Below are positions 1 to 12,324 of a stretch of DNA of 64,000 nt, piece after piece. The notes beneath the pieces are model-generated. The model did no database searches and was not told where the DNA came from. It was given only the letters and a program-made list of their open reading frames with translations. Location: the NCBI RefSeq assembly GCF_014633365.1, contig NC_068338.1:51781716-51845715 (forward strand). The letters are read 5' to 3'. The position numbers and the translations under genes were made by a program. Numbering within the stretch: the stretch's first letter is position 1; every line of letters begins with the position of its first letter. This stretch comes from Diospyros lotus (taxonomy: Eukaryota; Streptophyta; Magnoliopsida; Ericales; Ebenaceae).

Positions 1-158
1 TCTACCTCCCACTCTTCGGGGACGTTGTACTTTTCTCTGAACTGTTGGCATTCCGCTTGGCTCATCCATTGACATGGAATCGAGGCAGCAGGGTGTTTTT
101 CCCACTCAATAAGCTCTGCGCCGGCGGGATTAAACCTCCCAGAACCAATTATCGCCAT
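1..158 (-). pseudogene. N-terminal fragment of a plant retroelement gag-like protein
   Basis: Reading the minus strand from an ATG at 158-156 gives an open frame of 52 codons that runs off the window edge, starting MAIIGSGRFNPAGAELIEWE and ending near EEWEVE. I recognise this as the start of a gag-like protein common in plant LTR retrotransposons. A later part of the same type of protein occurs at 17365-17970 and 5050-5595. The rest lies outside the window, so whether the element is intact cannot be judged. A host gene of unknown function is the alternative. Confidence 0.4.
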
Positions 159-1040
159 GGCAAAGAGCTAGATGAAAGAGAGGCGGAAGAAGTGGAAAAC
201 GCCTGTCGGCACAAGAAAAGCTAAAACTGAAGGAAAGTCGTGCGGAAAGAGAAGTAGAGAGACTGAAGAGTTCCCATTTTAAAAGTTCAAACTGCGGGAA
301 TAAGAGACCAAAGGGGCGAGCAATAATGAGCATTGATCACCCCGCACTGACAGAGCTCGAAAGACGAAAAGGCCTCGGACAGCGCATGGGGAAGGGATAC
401 CGCCGTCAAAACCGATTGATTTTCGCATCTGCCAGACACGCAAAAAAAAAAAAAAAAAAAGAGAAGAAGGGGGGAGAAAGAAGAAGTTAGAGGGAAAAGC
501 CTCAGGAGCTTTACTACTCCTCGGGCCCTTCAAGCCGAAGAGGTCAAGGAGTGGGGGGGCAAGTGATGAGGAGAACACCCTCGGTCCCATAATTATGCCA
601 TGACGGATACCTAGTGGCGGTCAAAAGATACATGGCAGACAAGCATCGCCACGTCAATCGGATAAGCACTCAGTAAAGAAACCTCCCAGACCTCAGGAGC
701 AGGCTAACCCACCAAAGATCACGGAGGCAACAGCTATCCCGAACTCCTCGGAGACGGATGCTATCGCGAAATCCTTATCGGGAAAGTCCCGAAGAAGGCG
801 GAAGAAAGATCCCGAAGATCCCTCCATGATCCCTATCCCGAGAAAAGGTAAGAGAAAAAGGTGGGAGATTCTTCTTATCCTTTTCTGAGAGAACATAGTT
901 TAAAAGGGACAATGAATCCTAAATCAAGGACTAACTTAATCATCGGAGATCGACCGGGGGAACAAGCCCCGTCTCCATTTCAGGTACTCTCAGGGAGGCA
1001 AGAAGGGAACGTGCGGCTACCATCTCAGAAAATCTATCAT
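159..1040. other. retroelement-derived sequence, no gene recognised
   Basis: Moderately GC-rich sequence continuous with the gag-like fragment. It has an A-run near 430-450 and only short unrelated open frames. Its base composition resembles 5600-6330, which carries a similar 'caggagcaggct' stretch near 6291, so both are probably leader or LTR parts of the same retroelement family. No LTR boundary could be fixed. Confidence 0.3.
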
Positions 1041-1184
1041 CAAGTAGAATTAATATAAATTATGTATTTTAACACATATTTATTATATATTTAAAATAAA
1101 TATTCAAAATCCAAATTTAATTTTTAAAAGATCTTCTATGATTGGGGCTCTAAGCAACCTCCTTAGCCGATCGTCTATTCTAGG
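1041..1184. mobile_element. 3' end of a hAT-like element, split by an LTR insertion
   Basis: Bases 1041-1184 match 16295-16430, which is the right end of the hAT-like element at 14069-16444. The last few bases of that end (gctggccta) reappear at 4109-4117, after the LTR-like element. The hAT end was therefore in place before the LTR-like element inserted. The left part of this hAT copy is missing. Confidence 0.55.
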
Positions 1185-4106
1185 TGTAGTGACCCACTAC
1201 CGGATAGTCCTGCTAGTATAGGATATCCGAAAGGAGGTCATCACAAGTGTGATATAGAACAATAACATACAACACCATAATACTATCCTTAGATAAACTC
1301 AGCGGAAGCTAACATAAAGGTTTACAACATCTTAGACCATAGTCTAAACAAAATGAAATACAAGGGCACTAACAAATTTTACAACATAAAATTTCCTCAC
1401 ACTTGCCCTCATGACAAATGCTAACATAGACCATCTAATTTGGAAGGTCTCTGTACACTTCTAACCCTGGGCTTTAGCCCCACTGGGCTCGCCCTCAACC
1501 ATTGCTCTACTTGTACCTGGAATGACATGAGAGTAAACAAGGTGAGCCACAAGGCTCAGCAAGTGTATTTATAAAGCATGGAGATATAGAATCAAAGGCA
1601 GGGATAATCAAGATAGAATAAACAACTCTATGAGAAGATATTAGTATAACGCGACTCATAAGTTCTCCGTTTACATTAATTTCCGATGCCGTGATTATTA
1701 CATATATTATGTACTCGTTCCCATGCTCATGCATATGCACTAATAGTAGGGAATTTTTCCACTTAATTCTCAAGGCTCTCGCGGCCAATATATATATATA
1801 TATATCCATTCATGAATATATATGCATCATGAAAATACATCAACAAATGATAACAATTTGAGCCACGCCTTCTGGGTTGATGGCCACCTCACCCGCGTCA
1901 AGCGCTCATAGGATATCCTTTCTCATCCACGGACTTAGCCGTCGCGCAAATTAATAGGTGCGCAAATCAGTATAATCATGCATCACATATGCATATCCCC
2001 ATTTCATGTCAATCCTCAATGATTAAGAAAAATCTCAAATCATGCTTAACATGCACAATTACATAAATTAAAGTGTGCACTATCTTATGATCACAGGGTA
2101 AATTTTAATACATTTATTTACTCATACTTATAGAAATGCCCAAAACAATATTTACGGTATATTTTTTACCCCAATAATAATCGCAAGGAATCAAAATTTA
2201 TACATGCAAGAAACACTAAATCTTGCATGACACTAGACCCTAATGAATAAATGTCATTCCTTAAGAAATGTAGGGTGACACAAAACCCTATTTAGATTTT
2301 TGCAATGTTCAACAAGAAAACGAATTAATATTGCAAGATTTATCGAAATAAGGAAAATAAAACCCTTTTATCCAACAATGAGGGTTATCAAGAATAATTC
2401 AAAAAAAAACAATGGAAGAACTATACAAAAATCATAATTTTAAACGTAGGAAGGATAGACTACATAGGAAGAGTTGAATAACAACATATTTCAGAAATTT
2501 CCAGATTTCAAGCATATTTTCAAAAATCCAATCTGGGCTCAATATTTGGTCAATTACCACAAACGATATACCAAATCAAATCCTAATGAGTCTAGTTTCT
2601 GGAACATCAACTGGATTTAAAATCGGAAATAACCACAAGGAGATATTCCACAAAAACCGAAACAAGGCAGAATTTGTAACAGTAATTTACAGAATTCTAC
2701 ATAGAATTCAACAAGGTTGTTATGGGTACAAATCATAACCAAAAATTTCAAATCTTATACCAAATCGAAGCCCATGAAGTCTATTTTATAGAAAAAAATA
2801 AATGGATCACAATTTGGATATAACCACAGAGCATTATACCCCAAAAACCGAAGCAAGAACAGATTATTCAAAAACAGAGCAGAAAATTTCCAGATTCTGG
2901 GCAAGAATTTACAAGGATACTGTAGGCTCAAAACACAGACAAAAATTCTAAAAAATTTACCAAATGAAGATTATCAAGTCTTGTTTATACAGAAACAAAC
3001 GGATCTTGAATCGGATATAAACACAGAGAGTTATACCCTAAAGAGTACAACAAGGTTAGTTTACTCGAAAGCAGTAAAATTTTCAGATCTTAGCAGGGAT
3101 TTACAAGGCTATAACATGATCAAATCTTAGTCGAAAAATTCGATTCTTGTGTCTAAAATTAAGCTTAAGATGTCTAGTTTATAACCCAACAAACGGATCT
3201 CAATTTGGATATAAAAACAAGGAGTTATAGACCAAAGAACATAACATGGTCAGTGAATCCGAGAATAAGAATTTAAGAGCAACAACTTAAAAATGAAGGA
3301 AACAAGCCTTCTAAGATGGAAACAAGGTTGAAGAACTTGCATTAAAAGATAATTAAGAGAAGAAGAACTTACACAATCATAAGGAGAAGAAGAAGAAGAA
3401 GATCTTGAATTTGAAACAAGAAGGAAGGGAACTTGCCTTAGATGGTTGCAAATCCAAAGAGATGAAGACACCCCTTGAAATTGAAAATTCCATAGTCTCC
3501 ACTTAAAGCTTCAATGAAGAAGAATAATGGAGGAAGAAGAGACAATCGGGAGAGGGAGAAGAAGAAGAGAACAAGAAAGTAAGAAGAAGAAAAGGAGGGA
3601 AAAAATGTGGGAGACTTGTCTCCCAACTCCTTTCAATCCATCTCCCTTTTAATTTTCTCTAATTTGCCCTTCATACTAACACACACAATTCACATATCTC
3701 TTACCCATTTTGGTCATTTTATCATTTTCTTAATCTTTTTTCTTTTTAATTAAGATACCATTCTCTATGCCCATGGCCCAAGCCCAAGTCAAAATATATA
3801 GCCCAATCCCAAGTCAAAATATATGGCCCAATCCAATTAAGGCCCAATTGACTTTTCTTGAGATTTGGGTTCAACCCAATTCATTTACACTTAAGATTTA
3901 ATTATTTATCAATGGTCTAATTCAAATAAGGCCCAAACCCATTTAGCCCGCAACTTTGATACTTTTTCACACCAAATATTATTTTCATTAATTTACCCCC
4001 ATTACCAACTCATATAATATTTTTAACAATTAATTAATAAAGGCAACAACTCTAATGTGCAAACTAAAATACCCATAACACCTAGACCCACTACCGGGTC
4101 GTTACA
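1185..4106 (-). mobile_element. LTR-like element, 2.9 kb, with 5-bp target duplication CTAGG
   Basis: On the minus strand the element starts TGTAACGACCCGG (4106 downward) and ends GGGTCACTACA (at 1185), so it has TG...CA ends. It is flanked by direct repeats CTAGG at 1180-1184 and 4107-4111. No open frame inside resembles gag or pol. A purine-rich GAAGAAG tract lies at 3350-3600. The size and lack of coding fit a long solo LTR, as in Tekay/Del-type chromoviruses, or a large non-autonomous retroelement; the family name is inference. A diverged relative lies at 40476-43331, sharing for example the 'tagggtga...aaaccctatt' block (2270 and 41820). Confidence 0.6.
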
Positions 4107-4111
4107 CTAGG

Positions 4112-4590
4112 GCTGGCCTAATTATACAATGTGAGCCTTAATTTGTATTATTGACTACTACCACCAATTTATCCACGTGCTATCAATTCCTTGTTGTAAT
4201 GACTATTATTACTTTTATTTTAAGATAGCATCTTAAACTTTTATTTATTAGTAGTGAAACTAAACTAAATTAAACTAGAATTACGGTTTGACCCATATGA
4301 GAATTATATTAATAAACTTAAAAAGAGTACACAAACAATTCAAAATTTTTATGAGAAGTTAAAATAACATAAATATTAATTTACATAAAATTACTAAAAT
4401 TTCTATATAAATAGATTATAATATATTACAATTAAAAAAAAAAAAGAATTGACGAAAAGTTTTGTTATTAAAATATATTCTTGATACATATGATACAATG
4501 TTATATATTTATTACCTATATTCAACATACACAATCCCAAAGAATCAATGAGCTAATTTCTAGCACGAACAACAAGAAAAATAGTTTATT
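4112..4590. repeat. copy 1 of the NCS-unit 3' flank
   Basis: From the TTATACAATGTGAGCC block onward this matches 16445-16930 and 48967-49345 nearly base for base, including 'taagatagcatcttaaac' and the 'gaattgacgaaaagtttt' stretch. In the E unit this sequence follows the NCS-like gene, so the copy here marks a former NCS-like unit whose gene is no longer in the window. It ends where retroelement sequence begins near 4590. Confidence 0.65.
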
Positions 4591-5049
4591 TATGATGATG
4601 CGGTGGCTGATCACCCTCTTCTGCCTCTGCCTATGCACCTGCAATGGAGACGGGGACTTGCTCCCTCGATCAATCTCCGACGATCAAGTTAGATCTCCGG
4701 ACTAAAAATCTCAGAATTATTCCTTATGCTCAAGAAATTAAAAGATGATCAAATCCTTTATCTCTCCTTGTTTTCTTTTTTTTATCCTTGCGCTGAGATA
4801 AAGATTCTAGATAGAGATCTCGAGATCTTCGAGATCTCTATCCCGCCCTTCTTGGAATCTTGTTACCAAGGATTACATAATGGCCACCGCCTTTGAAGGG
4901 ATCAGGATAGCCCCTATTGCCAGGATCTTCGGCGGGATGGCTAATCTCCGAGAACTCAAAGACTCTCTTATCTATCATCAAGCCAACTGTCATGGAAATA
5001 TATATCTGCCACGCGTCCTCATTGGACTCAAGTAAGATATCATATCCTT
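4591..5049. other. retroelement-derived sequence without recognised gene
   Basis: Moderate GC content with short palindromes such as 'gatctcgagatcttcgagatc' near 4818. It joins a cluster flank (left) to gag-like sequence (right). I see no host gene. It is probably an LTR or leader of the retroelement whose gag-like remnant follows. Confidence 0.3.
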
Positions 5050-5595
5050 AGGCTTTCAGCAACTTTCTCCCTAGACGTTCGATCAAGGAGACCCAACTGT
5101 CATTTTCTAGTGATAATAGAAAAAGAAGACCCCCAAGCTAGGCTTCTGATCGAGAAACTCGTTCAATACCCTAAACCCGTAGATGAAGCCCCAGCTGTTT
5201 GGCTGCAACTGCGTTTGGGCAACGTTCAGTGCTTCTAAAAACGAGCCCTGAAACTCGATCAAGGGTAATCGTAGATGCTATCGAGAAAAGAATGTCTCAT
5301 ACATGTAAATAAACCCGGCGTCACGTTCTTTCTTCCCTTATGAATGATAGATGAATTGTTCTTCTCCATCCTTAGTTCTAGAAAGGAAGATTCGCTTTCT
5401 CATCACTTCCACGAACGAGGTAGTAGTGTATTTCGAGGCAATCTTGGTGACCTCCTCGTTTACCCAGTTGTATGGACAAAAGGGGTTTAAAGTCGACACA
5501 ACCATTGACAAGCGAGCTAGTAAACTATCCAATTGATCGGGCAATGTGAAACAAAATAAGGCCAGAGAATTCGTGAATGATGGGAAAGAAGACAT
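5050..5595 (-). pseudogene. gag-like retroelement remnant (copy 1)
   Basis: The plus strand at 5050-5445 is close to 17575-17970. Its minus strand reads parts of the same gag-like protein, for example ASKYTTTSFVEVMRKRIFLS, but the frame is broken several times. No protease, reverse transcriptase or integrase is visible nearby. It is a decayed retrotransposon piece. Confidence 0.5.
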
Positions 5596-6338
5596 GCGAA
5601 TAGCTAGAAATGAATGCGAGAAGTGTGCTAGAGCGAAAAGAAAACATACTTATAGGATCGTGCGAGACACCCAACAGAAGGATATGGGCCAGGCCGATCG
5701 TTGCGATTCTTCCACGTACCTCGCAATATGCTCTGACAGACCTATCCCACCTAGGTTAGTGGGTTGCCTCCACGCCTGTAGGAGGCGTCTCATATTCTCA
5801 AGTAGGCACCCTGTTTTTCAGACACGCGTGCAATCAAGTCAGGGTGTTAAAATGACCCTCTGAGTGCAAAACAAAGTTACGCCCAACAGCTCGACATCCT
5901 ACCAAGCTCAACGCCAAACTACTCAATGCCAACTCAGTAAAGCATCTACAAGCCCAAATACTTCCCTTGCAAGCATCCGACCTGGGGGGCCGAGAGCCAT
6001 ACCAACCTACAAACCTAACTATACTTAGTAGACACACCTGGACCTCAGGCGTAGCAAGTTCACAAAGGCTAACAAAAAGCGTCCAAGTTACAAAGCAAAA
6101 CATGGCAAACATGTGGAGAAGAGGCAACAGAAACAAAGCATCGCAAATAGGAGAAAAAGAAGTTGTCTATTTTAAACTCAAGGTTGCAAAGTTACAGGAT
6201 TCGTGCGTCACAATAATGAAAGACCTACACTATCATGCGGACTATTACAAAGAAAAAGGAAAAAACAAAGGATCACGACTTGGCGGGCTCAGGAGCAGGC
6301 TCGGCAGCGGTCTCGGATAAGGATCCCGAAGTTCATGG
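5596..6338. other. retroelement-derived sequence, no gene recognised
   Basis: Continues from the gag-like remnant. Only unsupported open frames are present. A short duplication occurs: the block 'caataatgaaagacctacac' is present at about 6211 and again at about 6341, the second copy abutting the LINE fragment. Confidence 0.3.
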
Positions 6339-6340
6339 AC

Positions 6341-6767
6341 AATAATGAAAGACCTACACTATTATGATCTTTTATAGCGTCTATGGACAATTTGGTTAGA
6401 AAGAAATTGTATCATATTTGAAGGAGCCGCTAATTCTGGTTTGGATTTCTTCCACCAGGCAATCATGAGGCTGGTGGAATGGATTCAGGGATTAGACTCA
6501 TCTTTTCCTTATGCTGGCTTGCAGTTGTTCTTTTCTTCATCCCCCCTTAAGCATTGGTGTTGAAGTTTCCCTTACCTTCTGTTAGATTATGCCTTTTTCT
6601 TCTTCTGTTCATTCCTAAACACACATCTGGTATGATTTTATTTTTCTATCTTTTGGTGATGTCTGTATTGGGGTGGATGTTCTGTTTCGGGGATCTGTAT
6701 TTTATGCTTATTGCAGCTTTTCTTATGAATAAATCTCTGCCTCTCTATAAAAAAAAAAAAAAAAAGA
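6341..6767 (+). mobile_element. 5'-truncated LINE (L1-type) 3' end with poly(A)
   Basis: The start of this stretch reads WTIWLERNCIIFEG, the tryptophan/arginine-asparagine signature at the C-terminal end of plant LINE reverse transcriptase ORFs. It is followed by a stop-rich 3' trailer and ends in an A-run at about 6750-6767. Strong 5' truncation plus poly(A) is typical of LINE insertion. A clean target-site duplication was not found. Confidence 0.6.
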
Positions 6768-6852
6768 TTATTTCAATACCTGAGCTTTAGTTTTTTCTTC
6801 AATTCTGTTGGTTTTTTATATTATATCATGTGCACTCTACGCACTGTAATAG

Positions 6853-7765
6853 GCATTGATAGGGGACCCAAGGAGAACAATACAAGTTGACCTTTTGGAG
6901 TTCTATAAGTTTTTTGAAGTGATTGCTGCAGCAAGAGTGACAATATGCCATTTTCATCCATGCATGACACATCAATTATGTAAGTATCCCTACACACTTC
7001 TTATCTAATGAAAAGGATTATATTGAGATGAAAATGGTGACTACTATGTTTTCAAGATTTCAGATTTCATTAGGTATCTAATGAAAAGGGTTATAATAGA
7101 GGTGCTGTCTGTCAAGTGGGTTTTGTTCGTTAGGTATCATGGTATGCTGCTCCAACTTTTACTGATGTTAACCGTTCCTTATTCCCCATTTCTGATATGA
7201 TTAATCCAATACCTGCTTGCAATAAATGTATTCTTCTGAAGACATTGCAAAAGAACAGTGAACTGCATGACATCCACAGGGAGACAGATGGTGTTTTATT
7301 TTTTGCAGCATTGATGATTGTTAAGCCCTTTCCCAGCTCAAAAAGAGAAACAAAACAAGTTTTTTGCATCTAATTCTTCCCTAGCAAAAGCCAAAGCATT
7401 ACTTTTCTCAGTCTTCCATGTACGGTTTTTAGAGCACTTTTTCCTTCCCCCTGATTTTAGTTTCAATACTAATAGAGAACACACCTAGTGACATTCATGG
7501 TGAGGACTATGTAAATATTTTTCTGTGTTACCTTTAAGTTAAATATGAATTGATGCTTCTGTCGTGCCTCACTTCATTGTTGTCCCAGGTACATGCTTGC
7601 TCAAGAGCATGGTGACCTTATCAATCTCAATGACTGGTATCAATCTTTCAAAGCAACTATACTTCGCCCAAGAACCAGAGGGAAGCACAGATTGAAACAG
7701 TCACCATCACCCAAGAAAAGGAAGGATAGTAATGAATCTCAAAACAAGAGTGAAGCATCTATTCA
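6853..7765 (+). pseudogene. ORC3: fragment of origin recognition complex subunit 3 (two exons)
   Basis: Exon 6853-6979 reads ALIGDPRRTIQVDLLEFYKF and then, after a frameshift near 6913-6925, DCCSKSDNMPFSSMHDTSIM. The donor GTAAGT at 6980 joins the acceptor ending at 7588. Exon 7589-7765 continues in phase with YMLAQEHGDLINLNDWYQSF, a basic KKRKD stretch, then SEASIQ and a possible GTATCC donor. I recognise this as the C-terminal part of plant ORC3, part of the complex that marks replication origins. The usual last exon and all upstream exons are missing, and the first exon is shifted, so this is a non-functional fragment. Confidence 0.65.
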
Positions 7766-9640
7766 GTATCCTTCTTTTTCTCTCTTGGTAGCATTTTTTG
7801 CTCATCACCATTAATGTGCTGTATCTGACTTCATTCCAATTTATATGCATCGCATCAAATTGAGGATTGTGGTCTTGGGGCAGCGGCAGTCAATTTATTT
7901 TTTGCTCTGAATTTCACTAGGCCCAATCTACTATTCAAGCTTTTATTACAGCAGCTATTTTATTTTTAAATTGCTCTGATGCATATGCACCCAATTTTTT
8001 TGGCCTTAGTTCTGCTTCACGTAGTCTTGCAGCTTTGTTTCTTGTTGGAGCTTCCACATGTTATACCTAATTTTGTTTCTGCTGATATGTATTATTGGCT
8101 TTGAGTGACGTTGACATAACACCAGAAGCATTTGCTATTTCAGCAACAAAATCTACCCCTTATAGTATACAATCATTTTCCAGGGAGCTCGTTGTTTTTC
8201 CAGTTAAACCATCCTTTTTTATTTGGAAGAGTTAACCATTCAATCTGGAGTCTACCAATTTCCAATTGATCTCAGTCGTTTCACCGCCTTGTCATATCTT
8301 GCATGTCTGCTAACTTTCCCAACTGCAGCTGCTTTTTATTTTATATTTTTACTCTCTGCCAAGCTTCCCCCTTTACCCAAGAAATGAATATATGGTGGAA
8401 GAAATTACTAACAAGATAATAATATTATTTTGTGGGCATGAAGATGAAGGGAGATGTCATAGCAACTTGATAAGAAGAAACGAGATTTAAGAGGAAAGTT
8501 TGTCAAGATGTGAATTTTCGGGATTCAATGTCGTGTATGAATATGATGATGCAATTTGGATTTGGAACCAAATAGCAAATTGTCTTCTTCTGTCTTGGAA
8601 GTGTCAAATTCAAAATTCATTATTCAATGATGAAATTTATTAAATTAGATTTAAAATTTTTCTTTTTCTTCATTTGGATACGGACCCAAATTTAAATGGT
8701 TTCAATAAAAGCATATATGAACAATAAATTTAAAATTTAAAATAATAAAATTAAATGACTAAATTCAAACGCAATTTAGTCTAATAAAATAAATAGTTTT
8801 ATTTATTATTAGTAATTTTAAATAAATAACTCTTTTACGAGACAGCTGATTCTTGTCACTTGATTGACTGATTCTCTTTGTTTTATAAATTTTATTTATT
8901 TATTTTATTTTAATCTCAAAAAATCTTCTCAGTATGGTGTCAATCTCCATCAAATTCAAATCCAAATGGCCCATTTCTTCACGCTTTGTTTTGTTTGATA
9001 GTGAACTAAATAATAAATAATAATAATAGTAATTATATAATATTATTTATTGTCTTTAAAATAATAATTAATCTTTAATAAATTTATATTATTTTTAGAT
9101 AAGGGTAGCCTGGATTATAGCTATTTAATCTAGAAAACCCACCACAAAATCTGTTATAATGAAATAAATAATAATATTAATAACGATTAGGTGGATGAAT
9201 TTATTCTGATCGAAATATTTAAAATGCCTTCTGTTTGATTTTAATAATTTTATTTTTGTGATTATTAAAATTAAGTAAGAGTAACTTTAATATTTTACTC
9301 ACTAAACTAATGAATTTAGCGGCTCAACGATGATTAATCTCTTTATGATAAATTAAATAACAATATGGCCCAATATTAAATATTTGAAAACTTTACTTGT
9401 GAAATATCCTACACATTAACAAAATTTAAACTTACTTGAAAGTGTAAAAATTTCAAACCTTTTACTCTATCGTATGTTGTTGTTGAAATATAATAATAAG
9501 TTTATAATTACATAAAAATTTTTAATATTTGAAAAATTTATAAAACAAAGGACTTGCGTAGAGTATTTCTCTTAAAGAGATTCTAATGTATAAGTCAAAT
9601 CTATTAAAAATTAAAAGAGAAAGTAATATATTTTATATAA
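7766..9640. other. AT-rich intergenic sequence
   Basis: The first ~700 bp may be old ORC3 intron. From about 8640 the sequence is very AT-rich. No open frame, RNA gene or transposon end could be supported. At about 9650 the conserved upstream block of the NCS-like units begins. Confidence 0.4.
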
Positions 9641-9649
9641 TATTTTTCA

Positions 9650-9839
9650 CAATCAACATGTGATGGCGACTCTTAATTTAGATAATCTCGTATGACTATG
9701 GCTACCTATCCACTGGCTCAAGTGCTAGGCGTGGAGGATTGAAGCATCGAAACAAAGAAGCAAAACAAAGCAGTGATACATAGCGGCAGTAGCAGCAATT
9801 CATACATTAGCATATCCATATATATTCCAAATCAACGAG
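9650..9839 (+). promoter_or_regulatory. leader of NCS-like copy A, TATA box deleted
   Basis: This region aligns with the upstream sequence of B, D and E. Where E has 'ggctcaagttgtgtataaat' followed by 'attagatgctagg', copy A reads 'ggctcaagtgctaggcg', so about 18-19 bp including the TATAAATA box are absent. The downstream leader ('gaagcatcgaaacaaagaag', 'tagcggcagtagcagcaatt') is kept. The copy would be expected to lack normal transcription initiation. Confidence 0.65.
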
Positions 9840-9923
9840 ATGTACGGAACACAATCTCACCAGGTAGAAGTGAGGGTGCCAGCCTGCAAGGCCTGGCAGC
9901 CCTGCCGCGGTACCAAAATCGCC
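9840..9923 (+). pseudogene. NCS-like/PR-10 copy A, truncated after 28 codons
   Basis: The ATG at 9840 starts an open frame matching the first 28 residues of B and E (MYGTQSHQVEVRVPACKAWQ...TKIA). Differences include K-to-R, S-to-C and L-to-P changes. At 9924 the frame runs into the inverted-repeat element 9924-12002, and beyond that element the sequence is the upstream part of another unit. The rest of exon 1, the intron and exon 2 are gone. Together with the missing TATA box this is a dead copy. Confidence 0.75.
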
Positions 9924-12002
9924 GAGTGCGATTTTGTGTACCCCATTTAGAATCATGTTATATATACAATTATTTTGTATATCTTGAGTTATATAAGTAG
10001 TTATTATAATCAAAATACCTTACATCTCACATGTGTCTCACGCGTCTTTATGTATCTCATGAAATTTTTTTTTGTCATTGACACACCTTTATGTAGCTCA
10101 AGGTGTACTAATTCAAGATATACAAAAAGATGTATCAATAACATTTTCTCCCATTTAATGGTGAATAACTTTACCCATCGTTAAATTAAACAAAGAGAGG
10201 GAGAAAGATAAATAAAATTGCACACGACCCAATGCAAGTTGACCCATTTCTTCTCTCTTCACTCTCTCCCACACCACACACACATTCTCTCTCTCAGAGT
10301 CTCTCTCCACCTCCGGTGACCCCTCCACCACCAGTAGTGTTTCTCCACTTCCGTTGTGTCGTTTGCCTCCTGCCATCGTTGGAGAATGGCCCTCCATCTC
10401 CAACGTCCCCTCCACCAACTTCGACTCTTTCTCTCTCTGACTCTGTTTCACAAATACCAAACAAACATATATATATATATATATCATTTTCTTGATAGTT
10501 CCCATCCACTATCTCATCTTCATCTTCTACCATAGCCTTCGTCTTGTTCTCCACACCCACCTTCCAGGGTCTTAGACCCCTCGACAAGCCCACACATACC
10601 TGCTTCTTCCAAAGTAATAAAAAAATTACTTAAAAAATGCTTATATTTGGTTAAGAAGGAAGTCATCTAGGCAAATAATTTGTTCTTTGGCATGGGTATA
10701 TAGTATACAGGCCTGTGACTTAATTCTCCAATTCTATTTAATTATTAATATCATATTTGGCCATAGTGTGAATTTGTAGAAAATTAATTTTAAGCAAAAT
10801 TAATTAATTTTTAATAATTAATTAATTAATTTTTATTAAAAATAATGTATGTATTTTATTTTTCAAACATATGTTTAATTTTTTTTATTATATGATAACG
10901 TTATAAAATATCACTTATAATATGTAGAAAGAAAGAGAACATATTTTGATTGTAAATGTTAAAAACATAACTTTTACCTCTTCATTATAATTTATCTTAT
11001 AAAAGATTAAAATAAAATCATGTCCTGTAATATTATTATGTTATATAATATTTATCATATATTATTACATATAATGTTTAATATTTACCCAACAATATCT
11101 TTCAGCCAAAAAAGTTTTATTTGAGTTTTATAGTGTCTAAATAGTGGTATATAATTTTATGAATTTATTTAGTTTTAAGTACTAAAAGTAAACAAATCAT
11201 AATTTATGATATGCTGTTGTTCTAATTACACCGCATAAAACCTAAATCAAAATCAGGAGGAGTCATGTCTCCTCTGTAAGCCCAAATAAATTGATACACC
11301 GCCTCTCCCCATGCTGAAGAGAGAGCACGCCGGAGGTGGAGGGGACGCCGCGACTGTTGCTGAAGGGGACGCCTGACGATAACGATCGCTGTTGGAGGGA
11401 ATGCCAGGGCCGCTGCTGGAAGGGACGCCTGAGGACCACGGTAGCTGTTGGAGGGGACACCGAAAAGAGAGAGGACACCGGAGGTGGAGGGGATGTCGTG
11501 GCCGTTGTTAGAGAGGACGGATAGAGAAAGAAAGAGAGGAGAATCGCTACTGGACGGACGTCGGAGGTGGCAGGCCGCTGCTGGAGAGAGAGATGCTGGG
11601 AAAGAAAGTAAGTGAGAGAGTGAGAGAAGAAGTGTTTCGGCGGGAGTGCGATTTTGTTCACCCCCTTTAACGGGGTGAACATCACCTTCACAAAAATTGT
11701 GAGGGTGGAAAAGCAACGGAACGACAATCAATTAATTCAAGCCGTTTCGTTGCTTTTTTCACCCTCACAATTTTGTGAGGGTTATGTTCACCCCGTTAAA
11801 AGGGGTGAACAAAATTGCACTCTTTGGGCGGCCCATTGGGTCGTGTAAAATTAATTAAATATTTTCTTTTCAATTCTCTAATAACTCTCACACTGCCTTT
11901 TAAGTTAATGGTGGATAACTCTCACACCGCCTTTTAGGTTAACGGTGGATATGATAGTGGGTAAAGTTACCCCAGTTAAATGGGGTGCACAAAATCGCAC
12001 TC
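9924..12002. mobile_element. inverted-repeat (Mutator-like MITE type) element interrupting copy A
   Basis: The ends are inverted copies: left GAGTGCGATTTTGTGTACCC at 9924, right reading GAGTGCGATTTTGTGCACCC on the minus strand from 12002. Flanks aaaatcgcc and tgtatctgg do not match, so one side was rearranged after insertion or two elements recombined. The inside has a CT-rich stretch (10230-10590) and GC-rich degenerate repeats of the type 'gctgctggaggggacgcc' (11320-11620). Open frames across these are low-complexity and not believed. Confidence 0.55.
11644..11822. mobile_element. nested 179-bp palindromic MITE, 9-bp target duplication
   Basis: A near-perfect hairpin. The left end GAGTGCGATTTTGTTCACCC and the inverted right end differ at one base, and the arms pair through the inner 'aagcaacggaacg'/'cgtttcgttgctt' block. 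Flanks are tttcggcgg (11635-11643) and tttgggcgg (11823-11831), an 8/9 match. A 9-bp duplication places it with Mutator-like elements. Its ends resemble those of the surrounding element, so a related family inserted into its own kind. Confidence 0.8.
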
Positions 12003-12088
12003 TGTATCTGGGCCGGTAACGGCCTCTTTCACTTGACCCATTTATCTAATAAATAAAAACAGCCGCCCCAGTTGGGTTACCCCTAATA

Positions 12089-12125
<37 letters not shown>

Positions 12126-12282
12126 TTAGTTCAAGAAAAGTCATGAAATTTGTAAAAGAAGGATAAACTTCAGGAATTTAGAAACCCAGAAGACTTAAAA
12201 AAACCAATGCCGTTCGAATAAGGGAATTGACTAGCGGTGTCAAGGGTAACATACTTTTAGAAAAGAAAGGGAAAAAATATTA

Positions 12283-12324
<42 letters not shown>

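Noticed and set aside
10155..10593. Open frames of 87-116 codons on both strands
   Set aside because: CT-rich low-complexity interior of an inverted-repeat element; no start context or recognisable domain.
11222..11731. 169-codon minus-strand open frame
   Set aside because: It runs through degenerate 'gctgctggaggggacgcc' repeats and into the nested MITE, so it is not a conserved gene.
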